From an uncultured Eubacterium sp. (GTDB lineage: Bacteria; Bacillota; Clostridia; Lachnospirales; Lachnospiraceae), in the NCBI GenBank assembly GCA_902475415.1, contig CABRZK010000013.1, positions 1 through 17,870 on the forward strand: DNA of 17,870 nucleotides, given 5' to 3'. Each line of letters opens with the position of its first letter. Position 1 is the first letter of the stretch. This document shows, piece after piece, positions 8,097 to 15,152 of the stretch. Under the pieces are notes generated by a model. The model saw nothing but the letters and a program-made list of their open reading frames with translations, had not been told where the DNA came from and made no database searches. The position numbers and the translations under genes are program-made.

Positions 8097-9028
8097 TCGT
8101 GGAACAGTCAAAGCAGATCATAGAAGAAATCAGTAAGGCATTTATTGGTAAACGTGAGGTAATTGAAAAAGTATTGATGACAATTTATGCAGGTGGTCAT
8201 GTGCTGTTGGAGGACAGACCTGGAGTTGGAAAAACAACACTGGCCATGGCGTTTTCCAGAGTGCTGGGATTAAGTAACAAACGAATCCAGTTTACACCAG
8301 ATACATTACCATCGGATATTACCGGATTTACCATGTACAACCGTCAGACAAATCAGTTTGAATACCGGGAAGGAGCGGCGAATTGCCAGTTGCTTCTGGC
8401 GGATGAGATTAACCGTACATCTCCAAAGACACAGGCGGCATTGCTTGAGGTAATGGAAGAAAATACCATAAGTATCGATGGTGAAACACATGCGTTACCG
8501 GTTCCGTTTGTATGTATTGCAACCCAGAACCCACTTGGATTTTCCGGAACACAGCCGTTACCGGAATCACAGCTGGATCGTTTTATGGTCTGCCTGTCGA
8601 TTGGATATCCGAGTATTGAAAGTCAGATGGAAATCATCAATGCGCAGAGATACCACAATCCGCTGCTTGATATCAAACCGGTGACAAATGCACAGAATGT
8701 ACTTGAAGTTCAGAATTATCTGTCTTCCGTGGAATTAAAAGACAGTGTATTGCGCTATATCATCCGATTGTGTGAGGAGACCAGATGTCATCCGATGATC
8801 GAGCTTGGCATCTCTCCGCGTGGTGTATCTGCACTGGTAAAAATGGCACGTGCGAACGCGCTGATCCGGGAACGTAATTATGTCATTCCGGAAGATGTGC
8901 AGAATGTATTTTGTGATGTATGTGCACATCGACTTGTATTGCGCCCGCAGGCACAGGTGGAAGGTGTTCGTGCCAGAGATCTGTTGCAGGAGATTATGAC
9001 GAAACTCAGACCGGAGACAGAGGAGTAA
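8093..9028 (+). CDS. MoxR-family AAA+ ATPase
   Basis: This is a 311-residue AAA+ ATPase of the MoxR group. These chaperone-like ATPases act with DUF58 and von Willebrand-type proteins in assembling or activating envelope or enzyme complexes. The Walker A motif is RPGVGKTT (residues 42-49), Walker B is LLLADEINR with Asp104-Glu105, sensor 1 is ATQNP, and the Arg-finger region is LPESQLDRF. The C-terminal lid contains SPRGVSALVKMARANAL, typical of the family. Length is normal. The ATG overlaps the stop of the leucine-rich-repeat gene (ATGA), and GGAGG lies upstream within that gene, so translation is probably coupled. The DUF58 gene starts four bases downstream, which is the conserved partner order. 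Confidence 0.95.
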   Translation: MIVEQSKQIIEEISKAFIGKREVIEKVLMTIYAGGHVLLEDRPGVGKTTLAMAFSRVLGLSNKRIQFTPDTLPSDITGFTMYNRQTNQFEYREGAANCQLLLADEINRTSPKTQAALLEVMEENTISIDGETHALPVPFVCIATQNPLGFSGTQPLPESQLDRFMVCLSIGYPSIESQMEIINAQRYHNPLLDIKPVTNAQNVLEVQNYLSSVELKDSVLRYIIRLCEETRCHPMIELGISPRGVSALVKMARANALIRERNYVIPEDVQNVFCDVCAHRLVLRPQAQVEGVRARDLLQEIMTKLRPETEE

Positions 9029-9032
9029 GGAA

Positions 9033-10202
9033 ATGAATAAAAACAGGGTTGGCTACATGATAGTGCTGATCTGCCTGGCAGTGCTTGTTTTTTTATACAG
9101 CAATCCATTTCTTCTGTTTTTGCTGATCGTACTGCTTGTATTATTGTTGTGTATGGTTCTTTTTATTCAGATTGATGCCCGGGCTTTACAGGTGAAGCTG
9201 CAGGCACCTTCCGGAGTGCAGGAAGGAAAAAAACTGAAGCTGAAAATGAATGTGCACGCAGGACATCAGCTGTATGTGGCACGCAGTATTCTGATTGGCT
9301 TAGATATCGAAAACATTATGTTGGGCTATACGGAACGCAAATATTATTTTGTCTATTTGTCTGAAAAAGAAACAGAAGCAGAAATCCTGCTTCCGGTGCA
9401 GTGTTGCGGAAAAATGCAGATACAGTGTTCAGAAATATTACTGCAGGATCTGCTGAAACTATTTTATAAAAAACTGAAGCCCTTTGAGACAGTGGAAACG
9501 ATGGGGTATCCCCGAAGCGTCAATGTCCTGGTGGAAATGTCCAGATCAATGGTTGGTGCACAGCGCGAGGATGGGCGAATGCAGAATCGAAAAGGAAAAG
9601 ATCCCAGTGAGATGTTTGATATACGGGAATATGTTCCTGGAGATGATACGCGATCGATTCACTGGAAACTTTCCAGTAAAACAGATCAGCTGATTATGCG
9701 GGAGGCAAGTGAACCATTTCATTATCATGTGGTCCTTTTGCCGGATTTTGGTCGGACATCTGAAAACGGAGAGACTTCCAGACAGGAAATTAATACAGCG
9801 ATTGCATTTGGCGCAGCGATTGGAGAACAGCTGTTGCGGCTTGGCAGTGTATTTTATATGGCGATTCCGGTAAGTGACAGACTTCTGTTATGCGAAGTGA
9901 GAGAACGCCGGGATTTTAATCAGATGATGATGCAATGGCTGTCAAGTCCGATTATGCAAAGAACAGGACATGCATTACAATGCTTTCTGACAGAACAGAT
10001 GCAGCAGCAATTTACGCGCCTGCTGATTTTGTCAGCAGGTATGTATCCGCAGAATCTGAACAGATTGGATGGACAGATTGGCTGTACGGTGGTCAGCATC
10101 AGGAAAGATGTGCAGACTCTGGCTACAAGTGTGAATGGAAATTGTGAAATTATTGAAATTCCGTTAGAAAAAAGCGAGGAAATGTATCGCATTAGTTGTT
10201 AA
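9033..10202 (+). CDS. DUF58 domain membrane protein
   Basis: The 389-residue protein begins with two closely spaced hydrophobic segments (about residues 7-25 and 27-47), which place it in the membrane. A beta-rich central part leads to the DUF58 core, marked by the family signature PGDDTRSIHWKLSSK (residues 202-216) within REYVPGDD...MREAS. DUF58 proteins occur almost always beside a MoxR ATPase and often a TgpA-like transglutaminase protein, as here. The family resembles von Willebrand A folds and is thought to be a MoxR client or adaptor. Biochemical role is unknown. AAGGAA precedes the ATG. Confidence 0.9.
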   Translation: MNKNRVGYMIVLICLAVLVFLYSNPFLLFLLIVLLVLLLCMVLFIQIDARALQVKLQAPSGVQEGKKLKLKMNVHAGHQLYVARSILIGLDIENIMLGYTERKYYFVYLSEKETEAEILLPVQCCGKMQIQCSEILLQDLLKLFYKKLKPFETVETMGYPRSVNVLVEMSRSMVGAQREDGRMQNRKGKDPSEMFDIREYVPGDDTRSIHWKLSSKTDQLIMREASEPFHYHVVLLPDFGRTSENGETSRQEINTAIAFGAAIGEQLLRLGSVFYMAIPVSDRLLLCEVRERRDFNQMMMQWLSSPIMQRTGHALQCFLTEQMQQQFTRLLILSAGMYPQNLNRLDGQIGCTVVSIRKDVQTLATSVNGNCEIIEIPLEKSEEMYRISC

Positions 10203-10217
10203 GGATAAGAAATCATT

Positions 10218-12554
10218 ATGGAGCAAAAAAGAAGACAATTCAGCATAGAGAAAATTGAGCCGGAGAGTGGAAATAAATTATATATTGGTCTTGCATGGAA
10301 TCTGTGTCTGACGGTATTTCTGGCATCAGGTGGAATCTGTGCGCTGTGTGCGGCATGGGGAACAAATCATCCATTCTGGATAGAAATCATTCTTGTTGCT
10401 GCAGTTGTCTTTGTTTGTTGTATGCTGGAAACGCGCAAGCAAAGGAGGGAATGGATCAGACTCCTTTATGTGGCAGTACCATGGCTTCTGGTTCTGATTC
10501 TGACAGGATTCCGTGGATACTGGACGGGTGCCAGAATGTGGATGAATATGATATTGACGCAGTGGAATGAAGCTCATGAAGGTGGCATTATGTTGCTTCG
10601 TGTATCAGAAAACAGTGCAGCAATATCCGCGTTCATTCTGCTGGCAGTCGTGCTGATCGTGCAGTTAAGCTGGAGATGTGTGCATGGACGAAAAGTGATA
10701 TGTGGCGCAGTGTATATGGCATTCTGGATGGCTGTAACATTGGCTGGAAGTATGTTTCGACCATATATGGGAATGCTGTTACTGATCGGATTGACCGGTA
10801 TGCTCCTGGCAATTCAGGGCGGATTTATCACGATCAGAAATCTGTTTACATTCTGTGTTGTTGCCGGTCTTGTGATCACAGGCGCATTTCTGGTGCCACA
10901 GGAAGAAGTGCTTTCGGTGACAGCAATACGGCAGCAGGCAAAAGAGCAGATTCATATCTGGCGTTATGGTGAGGATTCTTTGCCGGAAGGAAAACTGTCA
11001 GAGGCGGCGATATTGCATCAGAGTGATGACGAAATGCTCCGGATTCAGACAGAACAGCAGAAAATGCTGTATCTGCGCGGTTTTGTAGGTGAGCGTTATC
11101 AGGATGGTAACTGGTATGAACTGTCAGCAAGTGTATATGGAAATGAAAATACAGGAATCTTGAAATGGCTGAATCAGCAGGGATTTGAACCGATGAAGCA
11201 GGTTGCGCAATATTACAGTCTCTGTGCAGAAGACCAGCGTCCGGATACAAACAGGATCAGGGTATTTGTGGCAGATGCCAGCAGATATTATTTATATACA
11301 CCCATTTCTTTGCAGAGGATTTCAGGTGTTACAGTAAAAGAAAAAAGAGCAGCCAGACTGGCAGATAGCGGTTTGCGAGGAAATCTCAGTTACAGCGAGA
11401 CAGAGGTATCACCTTCCCGACCGTCTGAGCTGACGGTAGCAGAGGACTGGGTCAGCAATCCGCAGACAGATGACCAGCAGACATATTGCAAGGCTGAGGC
11501 GGTGTACAGAGATTTTGTGTATGAAAACTATACACAGACGGATGAAGATACTGCGGTATTAATGCAGAAATTGTTCTGGAAAGATTACAGACCGGAAAGT
11601 GATGGGATATACAGTGCGTTGACCCATGTGAGAACTGTGTTGAGTCAGACCGTACAGTATGTGGAACAACCGGAGACCGCACCAGAAGGCGTGGATCCGA
11701 TCCAGTGGTTTCTGACAAAATCAAAAGCAGGAAATGCGGTATTGTATGCATCTGCGGCAACGGAAGCACTGCGTGTTTACGGAATACCGGCGCGTTATGT
11801 GGAGGGATATTATCTGTCTGAAGAGCAGAGTGTGATGGCAGACGGAGAGTCTCTTTCTGTAACTGGTAAAAATGCGCATGCATGGGTGGAAATTTATTTT
11901 GACGGAATCGGATGGCTTCCGGTGGATGTGACACCAGGATATTATTTTGATGCAGTATCGCTACAGAAGCTGGTGAGCGCACCGGATATGGTACAGAAAA
12001 ATGTAGCATTGAACAATACTGGATACGATACGAATACGGTAAAAGGTTCCAGCCAGAAGACCACACAGAAAATGGTAAAAAAAGTACTGGACATTGCAGC
12101 AATCTGTCTGGGCGTTGTAGGTCTGTTTCTTATTTTCCTGACCATTGTTTTTCTGATCGTGGAAATTCGACGTATCATATTGGAATCTATGTGGAAACAA
12201 TACGAAAAAAGTTTTTCAGATCAGGAACGTGTGAAATATAAAAGAAAAAAATTATTTCATTTATTAACAATTCGTGATATCGATGCTTCACTTGGCTGGA
12301 ATACAGATCAGGTAGACCGTCTGGTAGCAGAACAAGTGGTGTCGGTGAATCCGGGAGAATACAGGCGGGTCTGCGTACTGCTTGAAAAGTTCGAATATGG
12401 CGGACAGAAGTTACAGAAATATGAAGAACGGACGTTAGATGCATTTATAGAAAAATTAAAAAAGGCAGAAAAAACAGATAGATGGAAAATACGTTTAAAA
12501 TTGCGTTATGATACGCTGTATGACTGGAAACATTTCAGAGGACAGAGGAGATAG
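10218..12554 (+). CDS. TgpA-like membrane protein with Cys-less transglutaminase core
   Basis: The 778-residue protein has about seven N-terminal membrane helices (roughly residues 25-235), a large external part, one C-terminal helix (about 620-650) and a charged cytoplasmic tail. The transglutaminase-like core spans about 490-580: GNAVLYASAATEALR, GIPARYVEGYY, NAHAWVEIYF and GWLPVDVTPG. His554 and Asp570 match two members of the usual Cys-His-Asp triad. At the expected Cys position the residue is Ala507, and no Cys is nearby, so peptide cross-linking or protease activity is unlikely unless another residue substitutes. The rest of the fold is well kept, suggesting a binding or structural role. 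The gene starts 15 bases after DUF58 and completes the MoxR-DUF58-transglutaminase trio. Its stop lies six bases before sdaAB, whose ribosome site overlaps its last codons. Confidence 0.9.
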   Translation: MEQKRRQFSIEKIEPESGNKLYIGLAWNLCLTVFLASGGICALCAAWGTNHPFWIEIILVAAVVFVCCMLETRKQRREWIRLLYVAVPWLLVLILTGFRGYWTGARMWMNMILTQWNEAHEGGIMLLRVSENSAAISAFILLAVVLIVQLSWRCVHGRKVICGAVYMAFWMAVTLAGSMFRPYMGMLLLIGLTGMLLAIQGGFITIRNLFTFCVVAGLVITGAFLVPQEEVLSVTAIRQQAKEQIHIWRYGEDSLPEGKLSEAAILHQSDDEMLRIQTEQQKMLYLRGFVGERYQDGNWYELSASVYGNENTGILKWLNQQGFEPMKQVAQYYSLCAEDQRPDTNRIRVFVADASRYYLYTPISLQRISGVTVKEKRAARLADSGLRGNLSYSETEVSPSRPSELTVAEDWVSNPQTDDQQTYCKAEAVYRDFVYENYTQTDEDTAVLMQKLFWKDYRPESDGIYSALTHVRTVLSQTVQYVEQPETAPEGVDPIQWFLTKSKAGNAVLYASAATEALRVYGIPARYVEGYYLSEEQSVMADGESLSVTGKNAHAWVEIYFDGIGWLPVDVTPGYYFDAVSLQKLVSAPDMVQKNVALNNTGYDTNTVKGSSQKTTQKMVKKVLDIAAICLGVVGLFLIFLTIVFLIVEIRRIILESMWKQYEKSFSDQERVKYKRKKLFHLLTIRDIDASLGWNTDQVDRLVAEQVVSVNPGEYRRVCVLLEKFEYGGQKLQKYEERTLDAFIEKLKKAEKTDRWKIRLKLRYDTLYDWKHFRGQRR

Positions 12555-12560
12555 CAGAAG

Positions 12561-13226
12561 ATGGATTTATTTGATATTGTGGGACCGATTATGGTTGGTC
12601 CCTCCAGCTCTCATACGGCTGGAGCAGTGCGCATGGGATATGTGGCAGGAAAGCTGTTGGGAGAACCTATTTCCCAGGCAGAAATTTTGTTGTATGGATC
12701 TTTTCTGGCTACCGGAGAAGGGCATGGAACGAAAAAAGCGATCGTTGCTGGATTGCTTGGCATGCAGCCAGATGACTATCAGATTTCAGACAGCATCGAA
12801 CTTGCAGCAAAACGTGGAATCACGGTAACGTTTGGTGAAGCGCATCTGGAGGATGCCCATCCGAATACGGCAGTTATCCGGTTACGTGGTGTGCAGGACA
12901 AACAGACAGAAGTTCAGATTTCTTCTGTAGGGGGATCTCGGATCAGTATTGATAAAATTGATGGGATCAATACCGCATTTTCCGGTGAAAGTCCGACTCT
13001 GATTGTTCATAATATCGATCAGCCTGGATGCGTCGTGGCAGTAACTTCTATGCTTGCAGGAAAGAATGTGAATATTGCAACGATGCAGGTATACCGTTCT
13101 GCCAGAGGACAGCAGGCTGTGATGGTGGTGGAATGTGATCAGCCGGTTTCAGAAGATGGAATTGCGTGGCTGAGAGAGACAGAAGGGGTATTGAAAGTTA
13201 CCTATTTTGCGGGAATTGCGACATAA
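12561..13226 (+). CDS. sdaAB: L-serine dehydratase, iron-sulfur-dependent, beta subunit
   Basis: This is the beta subunit of the two-subunit Firmicute L-serine ammonia-lyase, which converts L-serine to pyruvate and ammonia. The N-terminal domain shows the family signature GPSSSHTAG (residues 13-21) with further conserved GSFLATGEGHGTKKA. Residues from about 145 to the end form an ACT domain (IVHNIDQPGCVVAV), a likely serine-binding regulatory or structural module. At 221 residues its length is typical. AGAGGAG lies ten bases before the ATG and overlaps the end of the TgpA-like gene. The alpha subunit follows after a short gap. Confidence 0.95.
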   Translation: MDLFDIVGPIMVGPSSSHTAGAVRMGYVAGKLLGEPISQAEILLYGSFLATGEGHGTKKAIVAGLLGMQPDDYQISDSIELAAKRGITVTFGEAHLEDAHPNTAVIRLRGVQDKQTEVQISSVGGSRISIDKIDGINTAFSGESPTLIVHNIDQPGCVVAVTSMLAGKNVNIATMQVYRSARGQQAVMVVECDQPVSEDGIAWLRETEGVLKVTYFAGIAT

Positions 13227-13257
13227 AAATGAAGTACAAAGAAAAGGAAAAATATAT

Positions 13258-14127
13258 ATGATAGCCGAATACCATAGCCTGAAAGAACTGGAATATCTGT
13301 CTGTGACAGAACATAAACCTGTGTGGGAGATTGTACAACTGTCAGATATGCATGACAGTGAGCGCAGTGCAGAACAGTCTTTTGCAAAGATGCTGGAAAT
13401 GTATCATGCAATGAAGCTGGCTGATCTGGACTATGACGGAACGAGACGTTCCGCCAGCAAACGTGCGGGTGGTGATGGAGAAAAATTGCATCAGTATAAT
13501 CTGGCAGGAAAAAATATATGCGGTGATTTTATTGGAAAAGTCATGGAAAAAGCGATTAAAATGGGAGAATCCAATGCCTGTATGAGGCGAATTGTAGCTG
13601 CACCGACGGCGGGATCCTGTGGAGTTTTGCCTGCAGTTCTGCTTAGTTTTGCAGAAGATTATTCTGCTTCGGAAGAAGAACTGGTGCATGCACTATATGT
13701 GGCGGCAGGAATTGGAAAAGTGATCGCAGAAAATGCTTCTCTGGCAGGAGCATCCGGTGGTTGTCAGGCAGAGATCGGTTCCGCCAGTGCCATGGCAGCA
13801 GGAGCCTTGGTCAGCCTTCAGGGAGGTGACGCACAGGCAGTGATGCATGGGGCAGCATTAGCGTTGAAAAATATGCTTGGTCTGGTCTGTGATCCGGTTG
13901 CAGGACTGGTAGAAGTACCGTGTATCAAACGTAATTCCTATGGAGCGGTCAATGCAGTGACATCGGCGCAGCTTGCTGTGGCAGGCATCCGCAGTGCGAT
14001 TGATCCGGATGAGGTTATTGAGAGTATGAGGCGAATTGGAAACCAGTTACCATCGTGCCTGAAAGAAACCAGTGAAGGCGGTCTGGCAGTGACAGAATCC
14101 GCCAGACATTATCAGAGAAAAGAATGA
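13258..14127 (+). CDS. sdaAA: L-serine dehydratase, iron-sulfur-dependent, alpha subunit
   Basis: This is the catalytic alpha subunit carrying the oxygen-sensitive 4Fe-4S cluster that binds and dehydrates L-serine. The three cluster Cys are C169 (GGCQAE), C211 (VCDPVAG) and C222 (VPCIKRN). Their spacing of 42 and 11 residues equals that known for the cluster ligands of the Legionella enzyme. Other conserved blocks are CMRRIVAAPTAGSCGVLP and EIGSASAMAAG. I chose the ATG at 13258 (289 residues, MIAEYHSL) because AAAGGA precedes it at good spacing. An upstream TTG at 13207 is in frame but has no ribosome site and would overlap sdaAB. Confidence 0.95.
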   Translation: MIAEYHSLKELEYLSVTEHKPVWEIVQLSDMHDSERSAEQSFAKMLEMYHAMKLADLDYDGTRRSASKRAGGDGEKLHQYNLAGKNICGDFIGKVMEKAIKMGESNACMRRIVAAPTAGSCGVLPAVLLSFAEDYSASEEELVHALYVAAGIGKVIAENASLAGASGGCQAEIGSASAMAAGALVSLQGGDAQAVMHGAALALKNMLGLVCDPVAGLVEVPCIKRNSYGAVNAVTSAQLAVAGIRSAIDPDEVIESMRRIGNQLPSCLKETSEGGLAVTESARHYQRKE

Positions 14128-14171
14128 TACAGAGATAGCATGGAACAAGGATTCAGAGGAGATGATAAGTA

Positions 14172-14678
14172 ATGAAGACAGCGACAATGTGTAAAAGCGA
14201 GGGTGCGTACATTGCATCGAATGCAACCGTAGTGGGAGATGTTCATATGGGAGCAGACAGCAGTCTCTGGTATCAGGCTGTTGCCAGAGGAGATCATGAC
14301 AGTATTACAATCGGAGAAGGCAGTAATGTGCAGGATGGCTGTATCCTTCATGCGGATGCAGGCTTTCCCGTGGTAATTGGAGATTATGTGACAGTGGGGC
14401 ACGCAGCAATCATTCATGGTTGTGAAATCGGTGATGGTGCATTAATTGGTATGGGATCCATTGTATTAAATGGTGCTAAAATTGGAAAAAATGCGATTGT
14501 TGGAGCAGGAGCGCTGGTTACGCAGGGAACCGTAATTCCAGATGGAATGCTTGCACTTGGTTCGCCTGCCAGAGTAAAACGTCCGGTCAGTGAGAATGAA
14601 ATCAGGCAGAATCATAAAGATGCACTGGAATATATTACGACAGCGAAAACGCAGCTTGGAACTGACAGAAAAGCATGA
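14172..14678 (+). CDS. Gamma-carbonic-anhydrase-like hexapeptide-repeat protein
   Basis: The 168-residue left-handed beta-helix protein has hexapeptide repeats throughout (for example VVGDVHMGADSSLWYQAVAR and IGDGALIGMGSIVLNGAKIG). Three His match the gamma carbonic anhydrase zinc ligands: H60 (ILHAD), H77 and H82 (GHAAIIHG). The 5-residue spacing of the last two equals that of the archaeal Cam enzyme. The family (YrdA/PaaY type) forms trimers with metal at subunit interfaces. Many members have weak or no proven carbonic anhydrase activity, so the reaction is inferred. AGAGGAG precedes the ATG. It lies 44 bases after sdaAA and is probably co-transcribed. No terminator is visible directly after it. 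Confidence 0.88.
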   Translation: MKTATMCKSEGAYIASNATVVGDVHMGADSSLWYQAVARGDHDSITIGEGSNVQDGCILHADAGFPVVIGDYVTVGHAAIIHGCEIGDGALIGMGSIVLNGAKIGKNAIVGAGALVTQGTVIPDGMLALGSPARVKRPVSENEIRQNHKDALEYITTAKTQLGTDRKA

Positions 14679-14733
14679 GAAACACAAAAAGTCAGATAAT
14701 TTAAAATAATATAAAAAATATGCAGAAAATGTA

Positions 14734-14762
14734 TTGACAAAACTGTAAAAAGATAATACAAT
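14734..14762 (+). promoter_or_regulatory. Near-consensus vegetative promoter
   Basis: TTGACA at 14734-14739 and TACAAT at 14757-14762 are separated by exactly 17 bases, so eleven of twelve positions match the housekeeping sigma consensus. It sits in A/T-rich DNA. Transcription should begin near 14769, right at the foot of a hairpin. This is by far the best promoter visible in the window, which suggests strong constitutive expression of the short RNA that follows. Confidence 0.8.
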
Positions 14763-14769
14763 AAAGACA

Positions 14770-14811
14770 ACAAAAGAAGAGAAAACATTCAAACAAAACT
14801 TCTTCTTTTGT
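14770..14811 (+). other. 5'-terminal hairpin of the short RNA
   Basis: ACAAAAGAAGA (14770-14780) pairs perfectly with TCTTCTTTTGT (14801-14811), extendable by one G-U pair, around an 18-base loop. It would sit at the extreme 5' end of the transcript, a place where hairpins often protect RNA from decay. No T-run follows, so it is not a terminator. Confidence 0.65.
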
Positions 14812-14821
14812 AAATAACAAC

Positions 14822-14844
14822 AGGAGGTCAGTCCAATGGAGTAA
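14822..14844 (+). other. Mini-ORF unit 1: AGGAGG then ATG-GAG-TAA
   Basis: AGGAGG at 14822-14827 lies eight bases before ATG at 14836, an ideal spacing. The ORF is only Met-Glu and then TAA at 14842-14844. A start-stop ORF of this kind would place or stall a ribosome rather than make a useful peptide. Confidence 0.5.
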
Positions 14845-14894
14845 GCAAGACAATAATCTCTTTTGACAGAGTTTATCATTATAAAAAATCAGTT

Positions 14895-14932
14895 AAAGGA
14901 GGACAAGTCCATTGAGAGGTAGAGATCCATAG
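14895..14932 (+). other. Mini-ORF unit 2: AAAGGAGG then TTG or ATT start
   Basis: AAAGGAGG at 14895-14902 is followed by GTCCATTG. TTG at 14912 opens a six-codon ORF (MRGRDP) ending at TAG 14930-14932. Read from ATT at 14911, it would be three codons. Compared with unit 1, the ATG has become ATTG, as if the start had mutated after duplication. Confidence 0.4.
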
Positions 14933-14960
14933 TTGAGACAACAAAAAGAAAATACAGAAC

Positions 14961-14997
14961 AGGAGGTTATATAGTGAAACTTCGATTTAACAGGTGA
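14961..14997 (+). other. Mini-ORF unit 3: AGGAGG then GTG, stop at terminator foot
   Basis: AGGAGG at 14961-14966 lies seven bases before GTG at 14974. The ORF encodes MKLRFNR and stops at TGA 14995-14997, directly against the first base of the terminator stem. A ribosome finishing here would cover the hairpin, the geometry seen in leader-peptide attenuation. The peptide shows no run of a single amino acid that would indicate amino-acid control. Confidence 0.5.
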
Positions 14998-15039
14998 GAG
15001 AGCTATCTGATGACGAGAAAGTCGGATAGCTCTTTTTTT
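14998..15039 (+). terminator. Strong intrinsic terminator
   Basis: AGAGCTATCTGA (14999-15010) pairs with TCGGATAGCTCT (15022-15033): 12 pairs with one G-U, around an 11-base loop that a U-G pair could shorten to nine, followed by seven Ts at 15033-15039. It ends the short RNA. Because no terminator is visible after the carbonic-anhydrase-like gene, it would also stop read-through from the long upstream operon. Confidence 0.88.
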
Positions 15040-15114
15040 ATACTTTTTAATGGGATATAGTTGAACCTTTCTAAAAATTCGTGTGTCAGTCTGTTTGTTG
15101 TATATATTATAAAA

Positions 15115-15120
15115 TATAAT
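15115..15120 (+). promoter_or_regulatory. Possible -10 box for the secreted repeat protein
   Basis: A perfect TATAAT stands at 15115-15120 in AT-rich DNA, about 140 bases before the next gene. No good -35 box sits 16-18 bases upstream; the nearest TTGTTG at 15095-15100 is only 14 bases away. The call therefore rests on one element, in a stretch where TATAAT is easy to meet by chance. Confidence 0.3.
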
Positions 15121-15152
15121 TCATATCATATAGATTAAAATCCAAAAAAACG

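Larger units (their letters stand above)
14769..15039 (+). ncRNA. Putative short RNA with three Shine-Dalgarno/mini-ORF units
   Basis: Between the strong promoter and a strong intrinsic terminator lies a region of about 270 bases with no normal ORF. It holds a 5' hairpin (14770-14811) and three near-perfect Shine-Dalgarno sequences at 14822-14827, 14895-14902 and 14961-14966. Each stands 7 to 9 bases before a possible start codon that opens an ORF of 2 to 7 codons. The first two units are similar (both GGAGG, then GTCCA, then TTG or ATG), pointing to duplication. I cannot match it to 6S, tmRNA, SRP, RNase P, T-box or any riboswitch I know. It could be a stand-alone small RNA that engages ribosomes, or a leader whose terminator controls the downstream surface-protein gene. 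Boundaries are predicted, not measured. Confidence 0.6.

Noticed and set aside
11452..12102. Minus-strand ORF of 216 codons
   Set aside because: It is antisense to the transglutaminase core, whose motifs prove the + strand frame. The antisense product is rich in His, Pro and Ser, typical of shadow frames.
12508..12828. Plus-strand ORF overlapping the start of sdaAB
   Set aside because: A frame-shifted shadow: sdaAB is a clear full-length family member here, and the alternative product matches nothing.
13207..13257. Upstream TTG start for sdaAA
   Set aside because: In frame but without a ribosome site, overlapping sdaAB and adding a lysine-rich extension absent from the family. ATG at 13258 has AAAGGA and gives a normal N-terminus.
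14770..14811. Hairpin as terminator of the upstream operon
   Set aside because: The stem is A/T-rich and followed by AAATAACAA, not a T-run. It also lies after the promoter, at the predicted RNA 5' end.
14466..14879. Minus-strand ORF across the end of the carbonic-anhydrase-like gene and the promoter
   Set aside because: Much of it is antisense to a real gene, and the rest covers a near-consensus + strand promoter and a hairpin. Its product has no domain character.
14769..15039. T-box leader, 6S RNA, tmRNA or RNase P as identity of the short RNA
   Set aside because: There is no T-box GGTGGNACC element, no long closing stem with a central bulge, no tRNA-like ends and no conserved RNase P core.
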